A stretch of 64,000 bases of DNA. Source: Verrucomicrobiaceae bacterium. Its GTDB lineage: Bacteria > Verrucomicrobiota > Verrucomicrobiia > Verrucomicrobiales > Verrucomicrobiaceae. The notes below the pieces were generated by a model, which was given only the letters and a program-made list of their open reading frames with translations, did no database searches and was not told the DNA's origin. This document shows, one piece after another, positions 18,300-27,562 of this stretch. The stretch spans positions 30,615 to 94,614 of the forward strand of contig CANNQP010000013.1 of NCBI GenBank assembly GCA_947507875.1, read 5' to 3'. Within the stretch, counting starts at the first letter, position 1. Each line of letters opens with the position of its first letter. Made by a program: the position numbers and the translations under genes.

Positions 18300-19816
18300 C
18301 ATTCCGGGATGGGATCTCCTCGTTTCACCACAGTGCCTTCCCAGATGGCTTCATGGGTCTTTTGGTCGTAAGTTAGCACACGGGAGGCGCTATTCGGAGC
18401 AGGTGGAACATCGATCTTCGGTAGCCACTTGCGGTGTTCGGCGATGATTTCGGCGTTTTCGGGCTTCGATGCAAGGTTAGTCCACTCGTTAGGATCGTTG
18501 ACCATGTCGTAGAGTTCCTCGCTGCCGTCCGCATAGACGATGTAGCGCCAGTGTTCGCTCCGCACAGCATGGTTGCCCTGGTTGTGGCTAGTGATGGCTG
18601 GACGCACGCGTTTCACGGCGGCATTTTTAAGCTGTGGCGTGAGGCTGATGCCTTCCAAGTCATGACGTTTCGTTAATCCAGCAAGCTCAATCAGCGTAGG
18701 GTAGATATCGAGCAGCTCGGCGGGCTGGTTGCATCGCTGGCCAGGCGTGACACCGGGGCCAGCAAAGATCAGCGGTACTTTCGTGCCTCGATCCCAGAGT
18801 GAGTTCTTGCCTGTTATCTCTTTTTCGCCTAGGTGCCAGCCGTGATCCCCCCACACGACGATGAGGGTGTCATCGCGGTGGCCAGATTCATCCAGCGCAG
18901 TCAGCAGGCGGCCGATCTGTGCATCTGTGAAACTCGTGCAAGCGAGGTAGCTACGCACGAGATGACGCCATTGATTGGCCTCTTTGAGGAACTTCAAACG
19001 AGGCTCTGGCAGATGCCAGTGCAGATACCAAGAAAAACGCGGTGTGTCGGCACGGTCGTTCTCGATGATTTTCGGCAGTACGCTGTCATCATCTGGATAC
19101 AGATCGAACCACTTTTGCGTGGCGTAACAAGGCACATGCGGCAGGAAAAAACCCGCCGCGATGAAGAAGGGCTGCTCTTTGGGTGCTTTCTTGATTTGTT
19201 CGATGGTCCACGAAGCCACTTGGTAGTCGCCTTTGCCTGTGTCGTCATTGTCGAGTGGCCACACGCCCCAGTCCATAAGAGGGTTGTTGCCCATGGGTGT
19301 GTTGCCGATGAGCTTTTTCGGCGGTTTGCTGCCAAATCCACCATAAGGGGCGGTAACCATGAACTCAGGCTTCATGAGCGATGGCTTTTTTGCAGCATTT
19401 TTGCCCTTCCCTTTGCCGCCAGATCCAGCGCCGCCGGTGCCTCCATGGTAGATCTTGCCCGTGGCAGCAGTGAGGTAGCCGTGATTTTCGAAATGCTGGG
19501 GTAGTGCGACGCGATCTTTCCACTGCGGCAGAGTGCGAAAGTAAGGAGAGAGACCATAGATACCCGTCGTGGTCGGGCGCAGTCCTAGTAGCAGGCTCGT
19601 GCGCGAAGGATTGCACAGCGGCATGTTGCAGTGCGCATTGGTGAACGTTGTGCCACGTGCGGCTAGTTTGTCGAGATTCGGCGTCTTTGCCATCGGATGG
19701 CCACCAAGGTGGCCGATCCAGTCGTTTTGATCGTCGATGGCAATGAACAACACATTTGGCTTTGCAGCGAAGAGCGTGGGACAAAGAAGGAGCGCGATGA
19801 GTAAGGGTTTCATCAA
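18299..19816 (-). CDS. Secreted iduronate-2-sulfatase-like sulfatase
   Basis: A 505-residue type I sulfatase with a signal peptide (residues 1-18; an ATG one codon later is equally possible as start). The formylglycine motif is CNPSR at residues 68-72, followed by TSLLLGLRPTTTG. Metal ligands include the AIDDQND aspartates near residue 29 and the VVWGDHGWHLGEK block. Overall text most resembles iduronate-2-sulfatase relatives, which in Verrucomicrobiota act on sulfated algal or animal glycans; the real substrate is unknown. A Gly/Lys-rich loop (KGKGKNAAKK) lies near residue 135. It lies 10 bases downstream of a second sulfatase on the same strand, so the two are likely an operon. No maturase gene is seen here. 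Confidence 0.9.
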   Translation of the reverse strand: MMKPLLIALLLCPTLFAAKPNVLFIAIDDQNDWIGHLGGHPMAKTPNLDKLAARGTTFTNAHCNMPLCNPSRTSLLLGLRPTTTGIYGLSPYFRTLPQWKDRVALPQHFENHGYLTAATGKIYHGGTGGAGSGGKGKGKNAAKKPSLMKPEFMVTAPYGGFGSKPPKKLIGNTPMGNNPLMDWGVWPLDNDDTGKGDYQVASWTIEQIKKAPKEQPFFIAAGFFLPHVPCYATQKWFDLYPDDDSVLPKIIENDRADTPRFSWYLHWHLPEPRLKFLKEANQWRHLVRSYLACTSFTDAQIGRLLTALDESGHRDDTLIVVWGDHGWHLGEKEITGKNSLWDRGTKVPLIFAGPGVTPGQRCNQPAELLDIYPTLIELAGLTKRHDLEGISLTPQLKNAAVKRVRPAITSHNQGNHAVRSEHWRYIVYADGSEELYDMVNDPNEWTNLASKPENAEIIAEHRKWLPKIDVPPAPNSASRVLTYDQKTHEAIWEGTVVKRGDPIPE

Positions 19817-19826
19817 AAGAATAGCT

Positions 19827-21590
19827 TCAGTGAAGGGTTAGCTGAATATGCTTGAGGTCAATGCCAGGCAGCGAACGGCATTGCAGGTAAAGAACGGTTG
19901 GTCCAAGAGGGAGTGCCAAGGTGCCGATACGATGGTGTTTCCACCATCGATCCCGATAACGAGCTCGACCTTCTTCATCGCGATGAGCTAGGATTACTTC
20001 AGGGGCATTGGCAGCTGGCAATACCGATTCCATAGTGTCTTTCTGATGTCGAACTTGGATCCGTGTCTCTGATGCAGCTGCATATGCGATCTCAATGTCA
20101 TATTCGCCTGCGGTGACGACATCGATTTCATATCGAACAGTGGCTTTCATGTCTGACCAACCAGTAAGCCAATCGTTCGCAAACCCAGGTCCGTTAGCAA
20201 AGACCAACGGTTTGTCATAAAAAGCCTGTGGCGCATGCAGCTCGACAGGATTGTGTTCAGCATGCCCGACAGGGAGGGGGAATCGCTGCAAGCCTTCGCG
20301 CGAAATATCAGCAAACCAACGATCGTAGGCAGCACTGAGCTTAACTACGATTTCAGGCTGTTCCTCCGCAAGGTCATGCAGCTGCGCAGGATCTTTTTCC
20401 ATGTCGTAAAGTTGCCATAGCTTGGCTGTTTCATCGTTTGCCTTGGCCTTCGATCCACCACCCACTCCTTTAACCTCGCGAACAAGCCGGTGCCGCTGGG
20501 TTCGCACTGCTCCTGGGTACTTGTTGGTTTCGTTGATTGGATTGTGGGTAAAGAGGATACGTTCTGGCCATTCACTGTCTCCTTGCAGAAGAGGACGCAA
20601 ACTCCTTCCATCCAGTTTCAAATCGGGTACTTCAATTCCGCATAGATCCAAAAGGGTTGGGAATAGATCGACATGCGCTGTGATTTCAGCGACTTTGTGC
20701 GGTGTCCAGTTCGCAGCAGGCCAACGCACAAAAAGGGGCACACGGCTTCCCCCTTCATGCAGGCTGGTTTTGCCTCCACGCATCCCCGCGTTGTAGATAG
20801 GCACACCTGCGGTGCCACCGTTGTCGGTGAGAAAAAGAACCAATGTGTTCTCGGTTAGGTTCAGCTGATCCAAATGTGCCATGATGCGGCCGATGTTGTC
20901 ATCAAGGTTTTCACACATGCCGTAAAAGGAAGCCACGCTGGGCTCGAGGCCTTTGGCTTTGAATTTTTCATAATACTTGTCTGGCACCTGAAAGGGCGAG
21001 TGGGGTGCATTGTAGGCGAGGTAGCAAAAAAACGGCTCCTTTTGAACCGCACTGATGAAATCCATTGCCTCGTCAGTCAGAACATCAGTGATGTAACCTT
21101 GCGTTTTTTCTTCCTTAGAACCACGTAACAGCGTTGCATCAAAGTAGTTGTTCCAGTGCCCGTTGTTGAAGCCGAAAACATGCTCAAAGCCTTGCCCTGA
21201 GGGAGTATAGGGAAATTGCTCTCCATTGTGCCACTTGCCAATGCAGGCCGTTCGGTAGCCTTTGGGACGCAAAACCTCAGCCAACGTCACCTCCGACGGT
21301 CTCATGGCTTCCTTGTTGTGAGTCACGCCATGAACGCCGCAGCGTAAAGGCCAACGCCCCGTAAGCAAGGCTGCCCGTGTCGGCGCACAGAAGGAATTGA
21401 CAAAAAAGCGATCGAAGCGAACGCCGTCACGCCCTAGTTGATCAATGTGCGGAGTTTGTAGATGTGGATTGCCGTGAAGGGACAAATCTCCGTATCCTTG
21501 GTCATCTGTAATGATCACTAGAATATTGGGGCTAGTGCCAAGGGCAGAGAGACAAACGACTGCAAAAAGAAAAACCAAGTAGCGGTTCAT
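19827..21590 (-). CDS. Secreted arylsulfatase-like sulfatase with C-terminal extension
   Basis: The ATG at 21590 gives 587 residues with a signal peptide (MNRYLVFLFAVVCLSALG); the in-frame ATG at 21632 would put 14 extra residues in front. The formylglycine motif is CAPTR at residues 68-72, and IITDDQGYGD supplies the metal-binding aspartates. LFLTDNGGTAG and GGKTSLHEGGSRVPLFVRWP are the second-half motifs of arylsulfatase A relatives. The last 150 residues form an additional beta-rich segment (ATVRYEIDVVTAGEYDIEIAYA) that resembles a carbohydrate- or ligand-binding add-on common in PVC sulfatases. It is followed after 10 bases by the other sulfatase gene and faces gmk across 119 bases. Substrate unknown. 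Confidence 0.9.
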   Translation of the reverse strand: MNRYLVFLFAVVCLSALGTSPNILVIITDDQGYGDLSLHGNPHLQTPHIDQLGRDGVRFDRFFVNSFCAPTRAALLTGRWPLRCGVHGVTHNKEAMRPSEVTLAEVLRPKGYRTACIGKWHNGEQFPYTPSGQGFEHVFGFNNGHWNNYFDATLLRGSKEEKTQGYITDVLTDEAMDFISAVQKEPFFCYLAYNAPHSPFQVPDKYYEKFKAKGLEPSVASFYGMCENLDDNIGRIMAHLDQLNLTENTLVLFLTDNGGTAGVPIYNAGMRGGKTSLHEGGSRVPLFVRWPAANWTPHKVAEITAHVDLFPTLLDLCGIEVPDLKLDGRSLRPLLQGDSEWPERILFTHNPINETNKYPGAVRTQRHRLVREVKGVGGGSKAKANDETAKLWQLYDMEKDPAQLHDLAEEQPEIVVKLSAAYDRWFADISREGLQRFPLPVGHAEHNPVELHAPQAFYDKPLVFANGPGFANDWLTGWSDMKATVRYEIDVVTAGEYDIEIAYAAASETRIQVRHQKDTMESVLPAANAPEVILAHRDEEGRARYRDRWWKHHRIGTLALPLGPTVLYLQCRSLPGIDLKHIQLTLH

Positions 21591-21709
21591 GGTAGGTGGC
21601 TTGCAAACGCCGAGAAGAAGCCAATCCTTCACCCACTTCAGTTGCGGTTCGTCTCCCTGATTTGCGGAAACGATTTGCCCTGTCGAGGCTTGCGGCTAAA
21701 CGACAGGGC

Positions 21710-22330
21710 ATGATCGCCCCGACTTCGTCACGACTAGGCCTATTGATTGTCGTCTCTGGACCTTCTGGTACAGGCAAAACGACCCTGTGTCGTAAAGCCT
21801 GTGCAGACGGCCGGGCTGTTTTTTCAGTGTCCTGCACCACTCGTCCTCCACGTCCCGGCGAGGTCGATGGTAAAGATTACTTTTTTTTAAGTGAAGAGGA
21901 TTTCTTGGCACGAATCGATCGGGGTGAACTCTTCGAGTATGCCCGAGTGCACAACCGTTGGTATGGAACCCTAAAAAGTTATGTGTTTGATAATCTAAGA
22001 CGCGGCATGGATCTGCTCATGGACATTGACGTGCAGGGAGCGGCTCAAGTGCGTGGCTGTGAAGATGAACTCGTTACTCGCTGCCTGACGGATATCTTTG
22101 TCATGCCACCCAGCCTTGGAGAGTTGGAGGCAAGACTTTCAGGAAGGGCAACGGATAGCCCGGAAGTGGTTGCGCTGCGTCTCAAAAATGCAGAAGCAGA
22201 GATGCAACACTGGCAGGATTATCGCTATTGCTTAGTTAGCGGTAGCCGTGAGCAGGATGAGCTTAAATTTAACGCTATTTTAGAAGCGGAAAGGCTTCGC
22301 AGTAGTTTGCTCATTACCGAAGACAACTAA
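21710..22330 (+). CDS. gmk: Guanylate kinase
   Basis: The kinase phosphorylates GMP or dGMP to the diphosphate. The ATG at 21710 gives 206 residues starting just before the P-loop GPSGTGKT (residues 17-24). Family motifs follow: SCTTRPPRPGEVDGKDYFFLSEEDF, the GELFEYARVHNRWYGT GMP-binding segment, MDIDVQGAAQV and the lid region with SGRATDSPEVVALRL. A longer frame back to 21596 would add 38 residues overlapping the sulfatase start and is rejected. An AGGG lies five or so bases before the ATG, one of the few start sites with purine-rich leader. It converges with the PP2C gene. Confidence 0.95.
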   Translation: MIAPTSSRLGLLIVVSGPSGTGKTTLCRKACADGRAVFSVSCTTRPPRPGEVDGKDYFFLSEEDFLARIDRGELFEYARVHNRWYGTLKSYVFDNLRRGMDLLMDIDVQGAAQVRGCEDELVTRCLTDIFVMPPSLGELEARLSGRATDSPEVVALRLKNAEAEMQHWQDYRYCLVSGSREQDELKFNAILEAERLRSSLLITEDN

Positions 22331-22369
22331 ACGTCTCCATGCTTATAAAACTCTAAGTCATTCTCCGGC

Positions 22370-23203
22370 TTACACTATCTCCACGCAAATCGCAGTGCAA
22401 TTGTCGCGCCCTGACTCGTTCACGGCATGTTCGACAATCTTAAAGGCACGCGGTTTATCATCAGGTTGTGCTTTTAGGTGTTCAGCAACACGAAAATCCC
22501 ACAACGCGTCCGTGATCCCATCCGAGCATAGAAGGAAGCGATCTCCAGCTTGATAGCGGACTCTTCCTACATGTGGTCTGACCGTTTGCTGTCCTGCACC
22601 CAAGGCCTGATCAAGTCGATTTCTTCCAGGATGTGTCCTTGCCTCCCGTTCATTGAGTTTACCTTGTCTGCGCAACCACCCAACATGGGTGTGATCATCA
22701 GTGAGCTGTACGAGTTCACCACCAGCTGGCAGATAATAGATTCGGCTATCTCCGACATGAGCAAAATGCATCACTTCGGGAGTAAAACAGGCCATGCTTA
22801 GCGTGGCCCCCATGCCATAGCACTCCGAGTAAACACGCCCCATCCGAGTTAGTTCCTCATTCACTTTTTGACAGATCTCTTCCAAAACATCGCTGAAGCC
22901 TGATTCAATGCCTTGTGCAGCTTGCTTGTAGCTGCGTGGCATCAACCGAACGACCTGTTGAACGACCATCCGACTGGCAAACTCTCCAGATTTGGCTCCT
23001 CCCATGCCATCACTCACCGCGAACAGAAAATCACCAGTGCCTAAGTCAGAATCGCCAATTTTACCCAAGTAACGCACTTCATTTGCATCATAAGTTAAGG
23101 CGAGAAAAGAATCCTCATTGTTTTGTCGGTAGCGACCCACATGAGTCATGCCTGACCAATGAATGCCTCTGGCTAATTCGGAAGATGAAGGAATGGAAGA
23201 CAC
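22370..23203 (-). CDS. PP2C-family protein phosphatase (Stp1 type)
   Basis: A 277-residue Mg/Mn-dependent serine/threonine phosphatase. Metal-binding motifs are RQNNEDSF near residue 30, the FAVSDGMGG block, GMGATLSMACF, AHVGDSRIYYL, LLCSDGITDAL and GRDNCTAICVEI at the end. There is no signal peptide or membrane segment, so it acts in the cytoplasm. Stp1-type enzymes usually reverse the action of PknB-like kinases, but no kinase gene is present here. It lies 55 bases downstream of the RND permease on the same strand; whether they share a transcript cannot be told. Confidence 0.92.
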   Translation of the reverse strand: MSSIPSSSELARGIHWSGMTHVGRYRQNNEDSFLALTYDANEVRYLGKIGDSDLGTGDFLFAVSDGMGGAKSGEFASRMVVQQVVRLMPRSYKQAAQGIESGFSDVLEEICQKVNEELTRMGRVYSECYGMGATLSMACFTPEVMHFAHVGDSRIYYLPAGGELVQLTDDHTHVGWLRRQGKLNEREARTHPGRNRLDQALGAGQQTVRPHVGRVRYQAGDRFLLCSDGITDALWDFRVAEHLKAQPDDKPRAFKIVEHAVNESGRDNCTAICVEIV

Positions 23204-23258
23204 GATGATCCAATGAAAATCCAGAAACTACGGCAAGATACAAGTTAAGATGCTTTCG

Positions 23259-26200
23259 TTAGGCTACATCTGCCTGGGGCTCAGTTGACCGTTCTGATGA
23301 GGAGACTCTGCCGAAAATAAAGCGCAGCAGGTTACCTAAATCATCCACCGCCAAGTAACACAGAGGAACTAGAAAAAGTGTGATCACAGTCGCAAAGAGA
23401 CTGCCGTAGCCCATGGCTACTGAAACAGGAGTTAAAAACTGAGCATGTGTGCTCTGTGCACCGCTGCTGAAAAAGAAAGGTAAGGCTTTGGCTAGCCAAG
23501 TTCCATCAAAGATGAGTGGCACAAGTCCGAAGAACGTCGTGATTTGCGTGAGGAAAATCGCCCGGAAACGCTGAATGCCACCCAGCTGAACGGCCTCACG
23601 CAGAGGCAAGCCACTCGCTTTCAAATCATTGATCTGATCCACAAGCACCAGGGTATCATTCACGACGACACCACAAACACCCAGAATCCCGAAAAAGCTC
23701 ATGATGCTCACTGGGAGATGATGAAACTGATGGCCAATCACAGCACCGACCACTCCAAAAGGGACGACTAGAAGAACGATGAATGGCTGGGAATAACTTT
23801 TGAAGGGGATGGCCATGAGCGCATACATCGCAGCAATCACTAGCAGGAAAGAAAGTAACGCTTTCCCTTGGCTTTCTCGCTGCATTCTCGCCTCCCCTTC
23901 AAAACTCCAGAGGATGTGGCTATGATTGGCTAACAATTCATCGAGAAACACAGAGAGTTCATTTCTTAATGCAGCGATGTCGACACTGCCTTTGTCTGCA
24001 TCGGCAGAAATATTTAAAGCGCGACGACGATCGACACGCTTGATGCTTGTGAAACTTTTAACCACTTTTGCTTCGGCTACACGATGAAAAGGAATCTCAA
24101 GCCCCTTGGCATTGCGCACTCGCATGGTTTCTAGTGTGGCTAAGTTCTGCCGATTATCCTTGGGCATACGCAGCATGACTTTCACTTCATTGCGACCACG
24201 TTGAATCCGTTGAACTTCGTCCCCATAAAAGGATTGCCTGACTTGCCTAGCGAGATCCGTTACGGTGATGCCGAACTGTTGGGCCTCGGGTTTGAGCTTG
24301 AGTTGAATTTCATTCCTTCCTGAGTCCAGCGTATCGTTGATGTCAAAGAGAGCTGGATAGGTGCCTAGCTTTTCTTTGATCTTTTCAGACATCGCTAAAA
24401 GCTCCTTGGGATCGGTTCCTGTAAGTTGAATGTCGATCGGATCACCGCCACGCATGATCTCTGCGCGGAAGGTCAGTTCCTCTGCACCCACAATGTTACC
24501 GATACGCTTGCGCCATTCATTTGCCATTTCCACGGTGTTGGCGTCCCGGCTTCTCTCTTCGGGACCATAAGTTTCCATCACGACACCGCCGATGTGGCTG
24601 CCCGAACCTGTCGTGGAGCCACCTCCTCGAGAAGAGATCGTGGTGCCAATGCTAGAGATGATGTGTTTGATCACACTTTTGCCATCGGTGCCGACATACT
24701 CCTTTTGCATGTCACAGGCGATTTGATAGATGCGCTCAATGTGTTTTTCAGTCACTTCAATAGGAGTGCCGTCTAACATGTTCAGGCGACATTCGATGCG
24801 TTCGCTAGGTACACGTGGAAAGTAAGTTGTGGCGATTCGACCGCTGGCATAAAGGCCAACAATCACAGCCAATCCACCAAAAAGCAGTGCCAAGACGGTG
24901 TAGCAGTTTTTGACACTGAAACGAATGGCTGGAGAATAGATCGTGCGGACAAACCAACGCAATGAACGATCCGAAACACGGTGGATGGGCGCTAGCATGT
25001 CGCCTGCACGACCAAGAAAAGGATGAGCCAGATGGCTAGGTAGAATAAGCTTGGTCTCAAGCAGCGCGATGAGCATGACCGTGATGAAAATCAAAGCTAT
25101 GGGCCGAAACATGGACCCCCAGTCTGAGGAATCGATCGCCATAGGTAGAAAGGCAATCACTGTGGTTAAAACACCAAAGGTAATGGGCACCGCCATGCGC
25201 CGAGTTCCAGCTATCGCAGCGTCGAGTGGAGAGAGCCCCTCTTTCACTCGCAAATGGTCGCAATGCTCAGAGATCACGATGGCGTCATCGACAACAATCC
25301 CTAGGACCAGAATGAAGCCCATCAGTGAGGAAAGATTGATCGAGATATCCAAGTAAGGCATAAGCGCGATCGCTCCCAGAAAGCTCATGACCATACCGAC
25401 ACCTACCCAGATGACGGCTTCAAGTCGAAGAAAAAGCCCAACGCAGATGAAGACAAGAAGCAGGCAGCTTTGTGCATTTTGCAGCAATAGATCGATGCGC
25501 CCCTTCACGATCTTGGATCGATCATTCCAGTAGTCTAGGCGAACACCATCTGGCAGTCTTTGGTTAGTCGATTCGATGTAGGATTTGACTCGTTCTCCTA
25601 TTGTAATGGCATTTTGATTGCCTTCACGCATCACGCTAATCATGACACAACGTCGTCCATTCAATCGTGCCTCCAGTGGACTTTCGGTGAAGCCGTCGAT
25701 GATTTTTGCGATCTCACCCAGAGTTAGCTTGCTGCCATCTGTGCGAGTTAGAAGCGGAATGCGTGCGTAATCTTCTCCCGTGTAAGCTCGTCCACGCGTG
25801 CGTAGCGATACGTCTCCAGCTTCCGTTTTCACCACACCTGCCGGCATATCGATCGCATTTTGACGAATAGCTTGGCTAATCGTTTCCAGACTCAGCCCAT
25901 GCTCTCTCAGTTGCTCTTCTGGAATCTCGATCGCGATTTCTTCATTTCGGATACCCGTGATGTCTGCGTGAGAGATGCCGGGTAGAGCGGCTAGTTCGTC
26001 CCGTGTCTGTTCACCCAGTCGTTTCAGATCTCGCTCGGCCATGTCGGCGCTCAAAATCACAGTGATAACACTATGAAAACTGTCATCTAATTGAATCAGA
26101 GGCTTTTCGGCAAGGCTTGGGAAGTTAGGAATAGCATCGACGCGAATTTTCACATCCTCCATGACTCGTCGAGGGTCCTCATCTTCATTGACCTCAATGG

Positions 26201-26474
26201 TGACGGTGCCACCACTGCTTCCAGCTGTGCTATTGACGTGTTTGATGCCACCGACTTGTTGAATAGCTTCTTCGATCTTCAGCACGATCGTTTCTTCAGT
26301 TTCCTCAGGGGAAGAAGCTGGATATGGCACGCTCACAGAAATATAGCGTGAGGGCATGTCTTGGAAGACTTCCAAGGCGACTTTGTCCTGGTAAAGCGTC
26401 CAAGCGCCAGCGACCATCACCGCCAGCATGAGAAGATTAGCGGCGACGTGATTGCGGGCAAACCAGGCGATCAT
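23259..26474 (-). CDS. RND-family efflux permease (AcrB/HAE1-like)
   Basis: A 1071-residue inner-membrane RND transporter with the standard topology: one N-terminal helix (MIAWFARNHVAANLLMLAVMV), a large periplasmic loop, helices 2-6, a second loop, and helices 8-12. The proton-relay helix carries the paired aspartates in LGIVVDDAIVISEH, and the later helix has GVVVNDTLVLVDQIN. By family it exports drugs, lipids or other hydrophobic compounds using the proton gradient. No membrane fusion protein or outer-membrane channel gene accompanies it, so it either recruits partners made elsewhere or works alone like HAE2/HAE3 pumps. It starts 48 bases after gspK on the same strand and may be read through from the secretion genes. 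Confidence 0.93.
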   Translation of the reverse strand: MIAWFARNHVAANLLMLAVMVAGAWTLYQDKVALEVFQDMPSRYISVSVPYPASSPEETEETIVLKIEEAIQQVGGIKHVNSTAGSSGGTVTIEVNEDEDPRRVMEDVKIRVDAIPNFPSLAEKPLIQLDDSFHSVITVILSADMAERDLKRLGEQTRDELAALPGISHADITGIRNEEIAIEIPEEQLREHGLSLETISQAIRQNAIDMPAGVVKTEAGDVSLRTRGRAYTGEDYARIPLLTRTDGSKLTLGEIAKIIDGFTESPLEARLNGRRCVMISVMREGNQNAITIGERVKSYIESTNQRLPDGVRLDYWNDRSKIVKGRIDLLLQNAQSCLLLVFICVGLFLRLEAVIWVGVGMVMSFLGAIALMPYLDISINLSSLMGFILVLGIVVDDAIVISEHCDHLRVKEGLSPLDAAIAGTRRMAVPITFGVLTTVIAFLPMAIDSSDWGSMFRPIALIFITVMLIALLETKLILPSHLAHPFLGRAGDMLAPIHRVSDRSLRWFVRTIYSPAIRFSVKNCYTVLALLFGGLAVIVGLYASGRIATTYFPRVPSERIECRLNMLDGTPIEVTEKHIERIYQIACDMQKEYVGTDGKSVIKHIISSIGTTISSRGGGSTTGSGSHIGGVVMETYGPEERSRDANTVEMANEWRKRIGNIVGAEELTFRAEIMRGGDPIDIQLTGTDPKELLAMSEKIKEKLGTYPALFDINDTLDSGRNEIQLKLKPEAQQFGITVTDLARQVRQSFYGDEVQRIQRGRNEVKVMLRMPKDNRQNLATLETMRVRNAKGLEIPFHRVAEAKVVKSFTSIKRVDRRRALNISADADKGSVDIAALRNELSVFLDELLANHSHILWSFEGEARMQRESQGKALLSFLLVIAAMYALMAIPFKSYSQPFIVLLVVPFGVVGAVIGHQFHHLPVSIMSFFGILGVCGVVVNDTLVLVDQINDLKASGLPLREAVQLGGIQRFRAIFLTQITTFFGLVPLIFDGTWLAKALPFFFSSGAQSTHAQFLTPVSVAMGYGSLFATVITLFLVPLCYLAVDDLGNLLRFIFGRVSSSERSTEPQADVA

Positions 26475-26522
26475 AAATGACGATGAGAGGTAACTTCAAA
26501 TCTGTGGGCAGGTAGGTTTGGA

Positions 26523-27458
26523 TCATTCTTCAATACGAGCCAAATAGCTCAAAGAGCGATCTTCTCCACGCCTTGCTACCACAATGATCTGCTTGCGTTT
26601 ATCACCGACATAACCTGTGCTGGTGATGCGCCGAAGATCATCATCGCTGGTTAAGATACCAGATAAAGCTTGGGCGCGCTCTCCGGTGATATTCAGAAGG
26701 CGATAAGCCTCTCCATCTGATATTCGTTGGTCATCTTCAGTTCCGGCGATGCCATCGGCCCCATCCCGACGAAGGATGTAGCTATCCACATCTTTTTCAG
26801 CAGCTCCACTGATAGCGATTAAAGTTTCTTTGAAGGCAGTGCGTAGATCGATGGTGCCATCTCCATACACGCTAAAGTACTCCCGCCAATCGGGTTTGAG
26901 CTGATCCACAATTCCCATGCCACGAACCAAGAGCATTTCATCAGTGTGAGTAAAGCCTGTATTACGTGGTAAATCATACACGCCAACCCCTTCGTAGAAT
27001 TCTTTTTCGGCCCCATTCGATCGTGCTTCTTCGTTTCGATCTACCCAATCCGCGAGCGATTCCGTAGCGATGCTAGCTTCATCGCCATTCAATCCCCAGC
27101 GCATGAATAAGTTGTAGATCGCTTCACGCAGACGATCATCAGTTACTAGATTGATGGGAATTCTTGCACCCTCGTAATTGATGACCACATCAAAGCCGCT
27201 GTCAGTTCCGATTTTTTGCTTGAGCACAATATCTCCTCGTCGTGTATCTGGATGTAAGCCTACGGTTAGGCCACTCTCAGCGAGGTGTAGGGCACGGAAC
27301 TCAGAGGCATCTATCACAGACTCCTGGGCGCTGAAGTTCAAGTATTGAGTCAAGCCCATGACCACCATGCTCATGAGTAGCAGGGCCCAGATCATGATCA
27401 TGAGAGCTGAACCTCGTTCTTGGCGCGAGAATCGTGGGGTAAAAAAGCAGCCCTTCAT
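26523..27458 (-). CDS. gspK: Type II secretion minor pseudopilin GspK
   Basis: A minor pseudopilin that caps the type II secretion pseudopilus. The ATG at 27458 gives a 17-residue leader (ending SRQERG) before the prepilin-like helix SALMIMIWALLLMSMVVMG; an ATG at 27503 is an alternative with a 32-residue leader. The typical GspK features follow: the EFRALHLAESG helix, NLVTDDRLREAIYNLF, NGDEASIATESLADWVD and the FTHTDEMLLVRGM segment, then a C-terminal domain with DSYILRRDGADGIAGTEDDQR. The residue at +5 is not Glu (methionine/isoleucine region), as is usual for GspK. It is last in the gspF-G-H-I-J-K run and is followed after 48 bases by an RND permease. Confidence 0.86.
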   Translation of the reverse strand: MKGCFFTPRFSRQERGSALMIMIWALLLMSMVVMGLTQYLNFSAQESVIDASEFRALHLAESGLTVGLHPDTRRGDIVLKQKIGTDSGFDVVINYEGARIPINLVTDDRLREAIYNLFMRWGLNGDEASIATESLADWVDRNEEARSNGAEKEFYEGVGVYDLPRNTGFTHTDEMLLVRGMGIVDQLKPDWREYFSVYGDGTIDLRTAFKETLIAISGAAEKDVDSYILRRDGADGIAGTEDDQRISDGEAYRLLNITGERAQALSGILTSDDDLRRITSTGYVGDKRKQIIVVARRGEDRSLSYLARIEE

Positions 27459-27562
27459 GGAATGCGCCGTTTTTGTTAAGGATGATGCTATGAAACTCAT
27501 CATCTTGGTGAGCTGATGATGGCTGCTTTTTCGGACGACATCACTGCGGCTTTGTTAGTGTT

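Noticed and set aside
18833..19504. A 223-codon plus-strand frame
   Set aside because: It is antisense to a clear sulfatase with intact motifs and shows no protein-like features.
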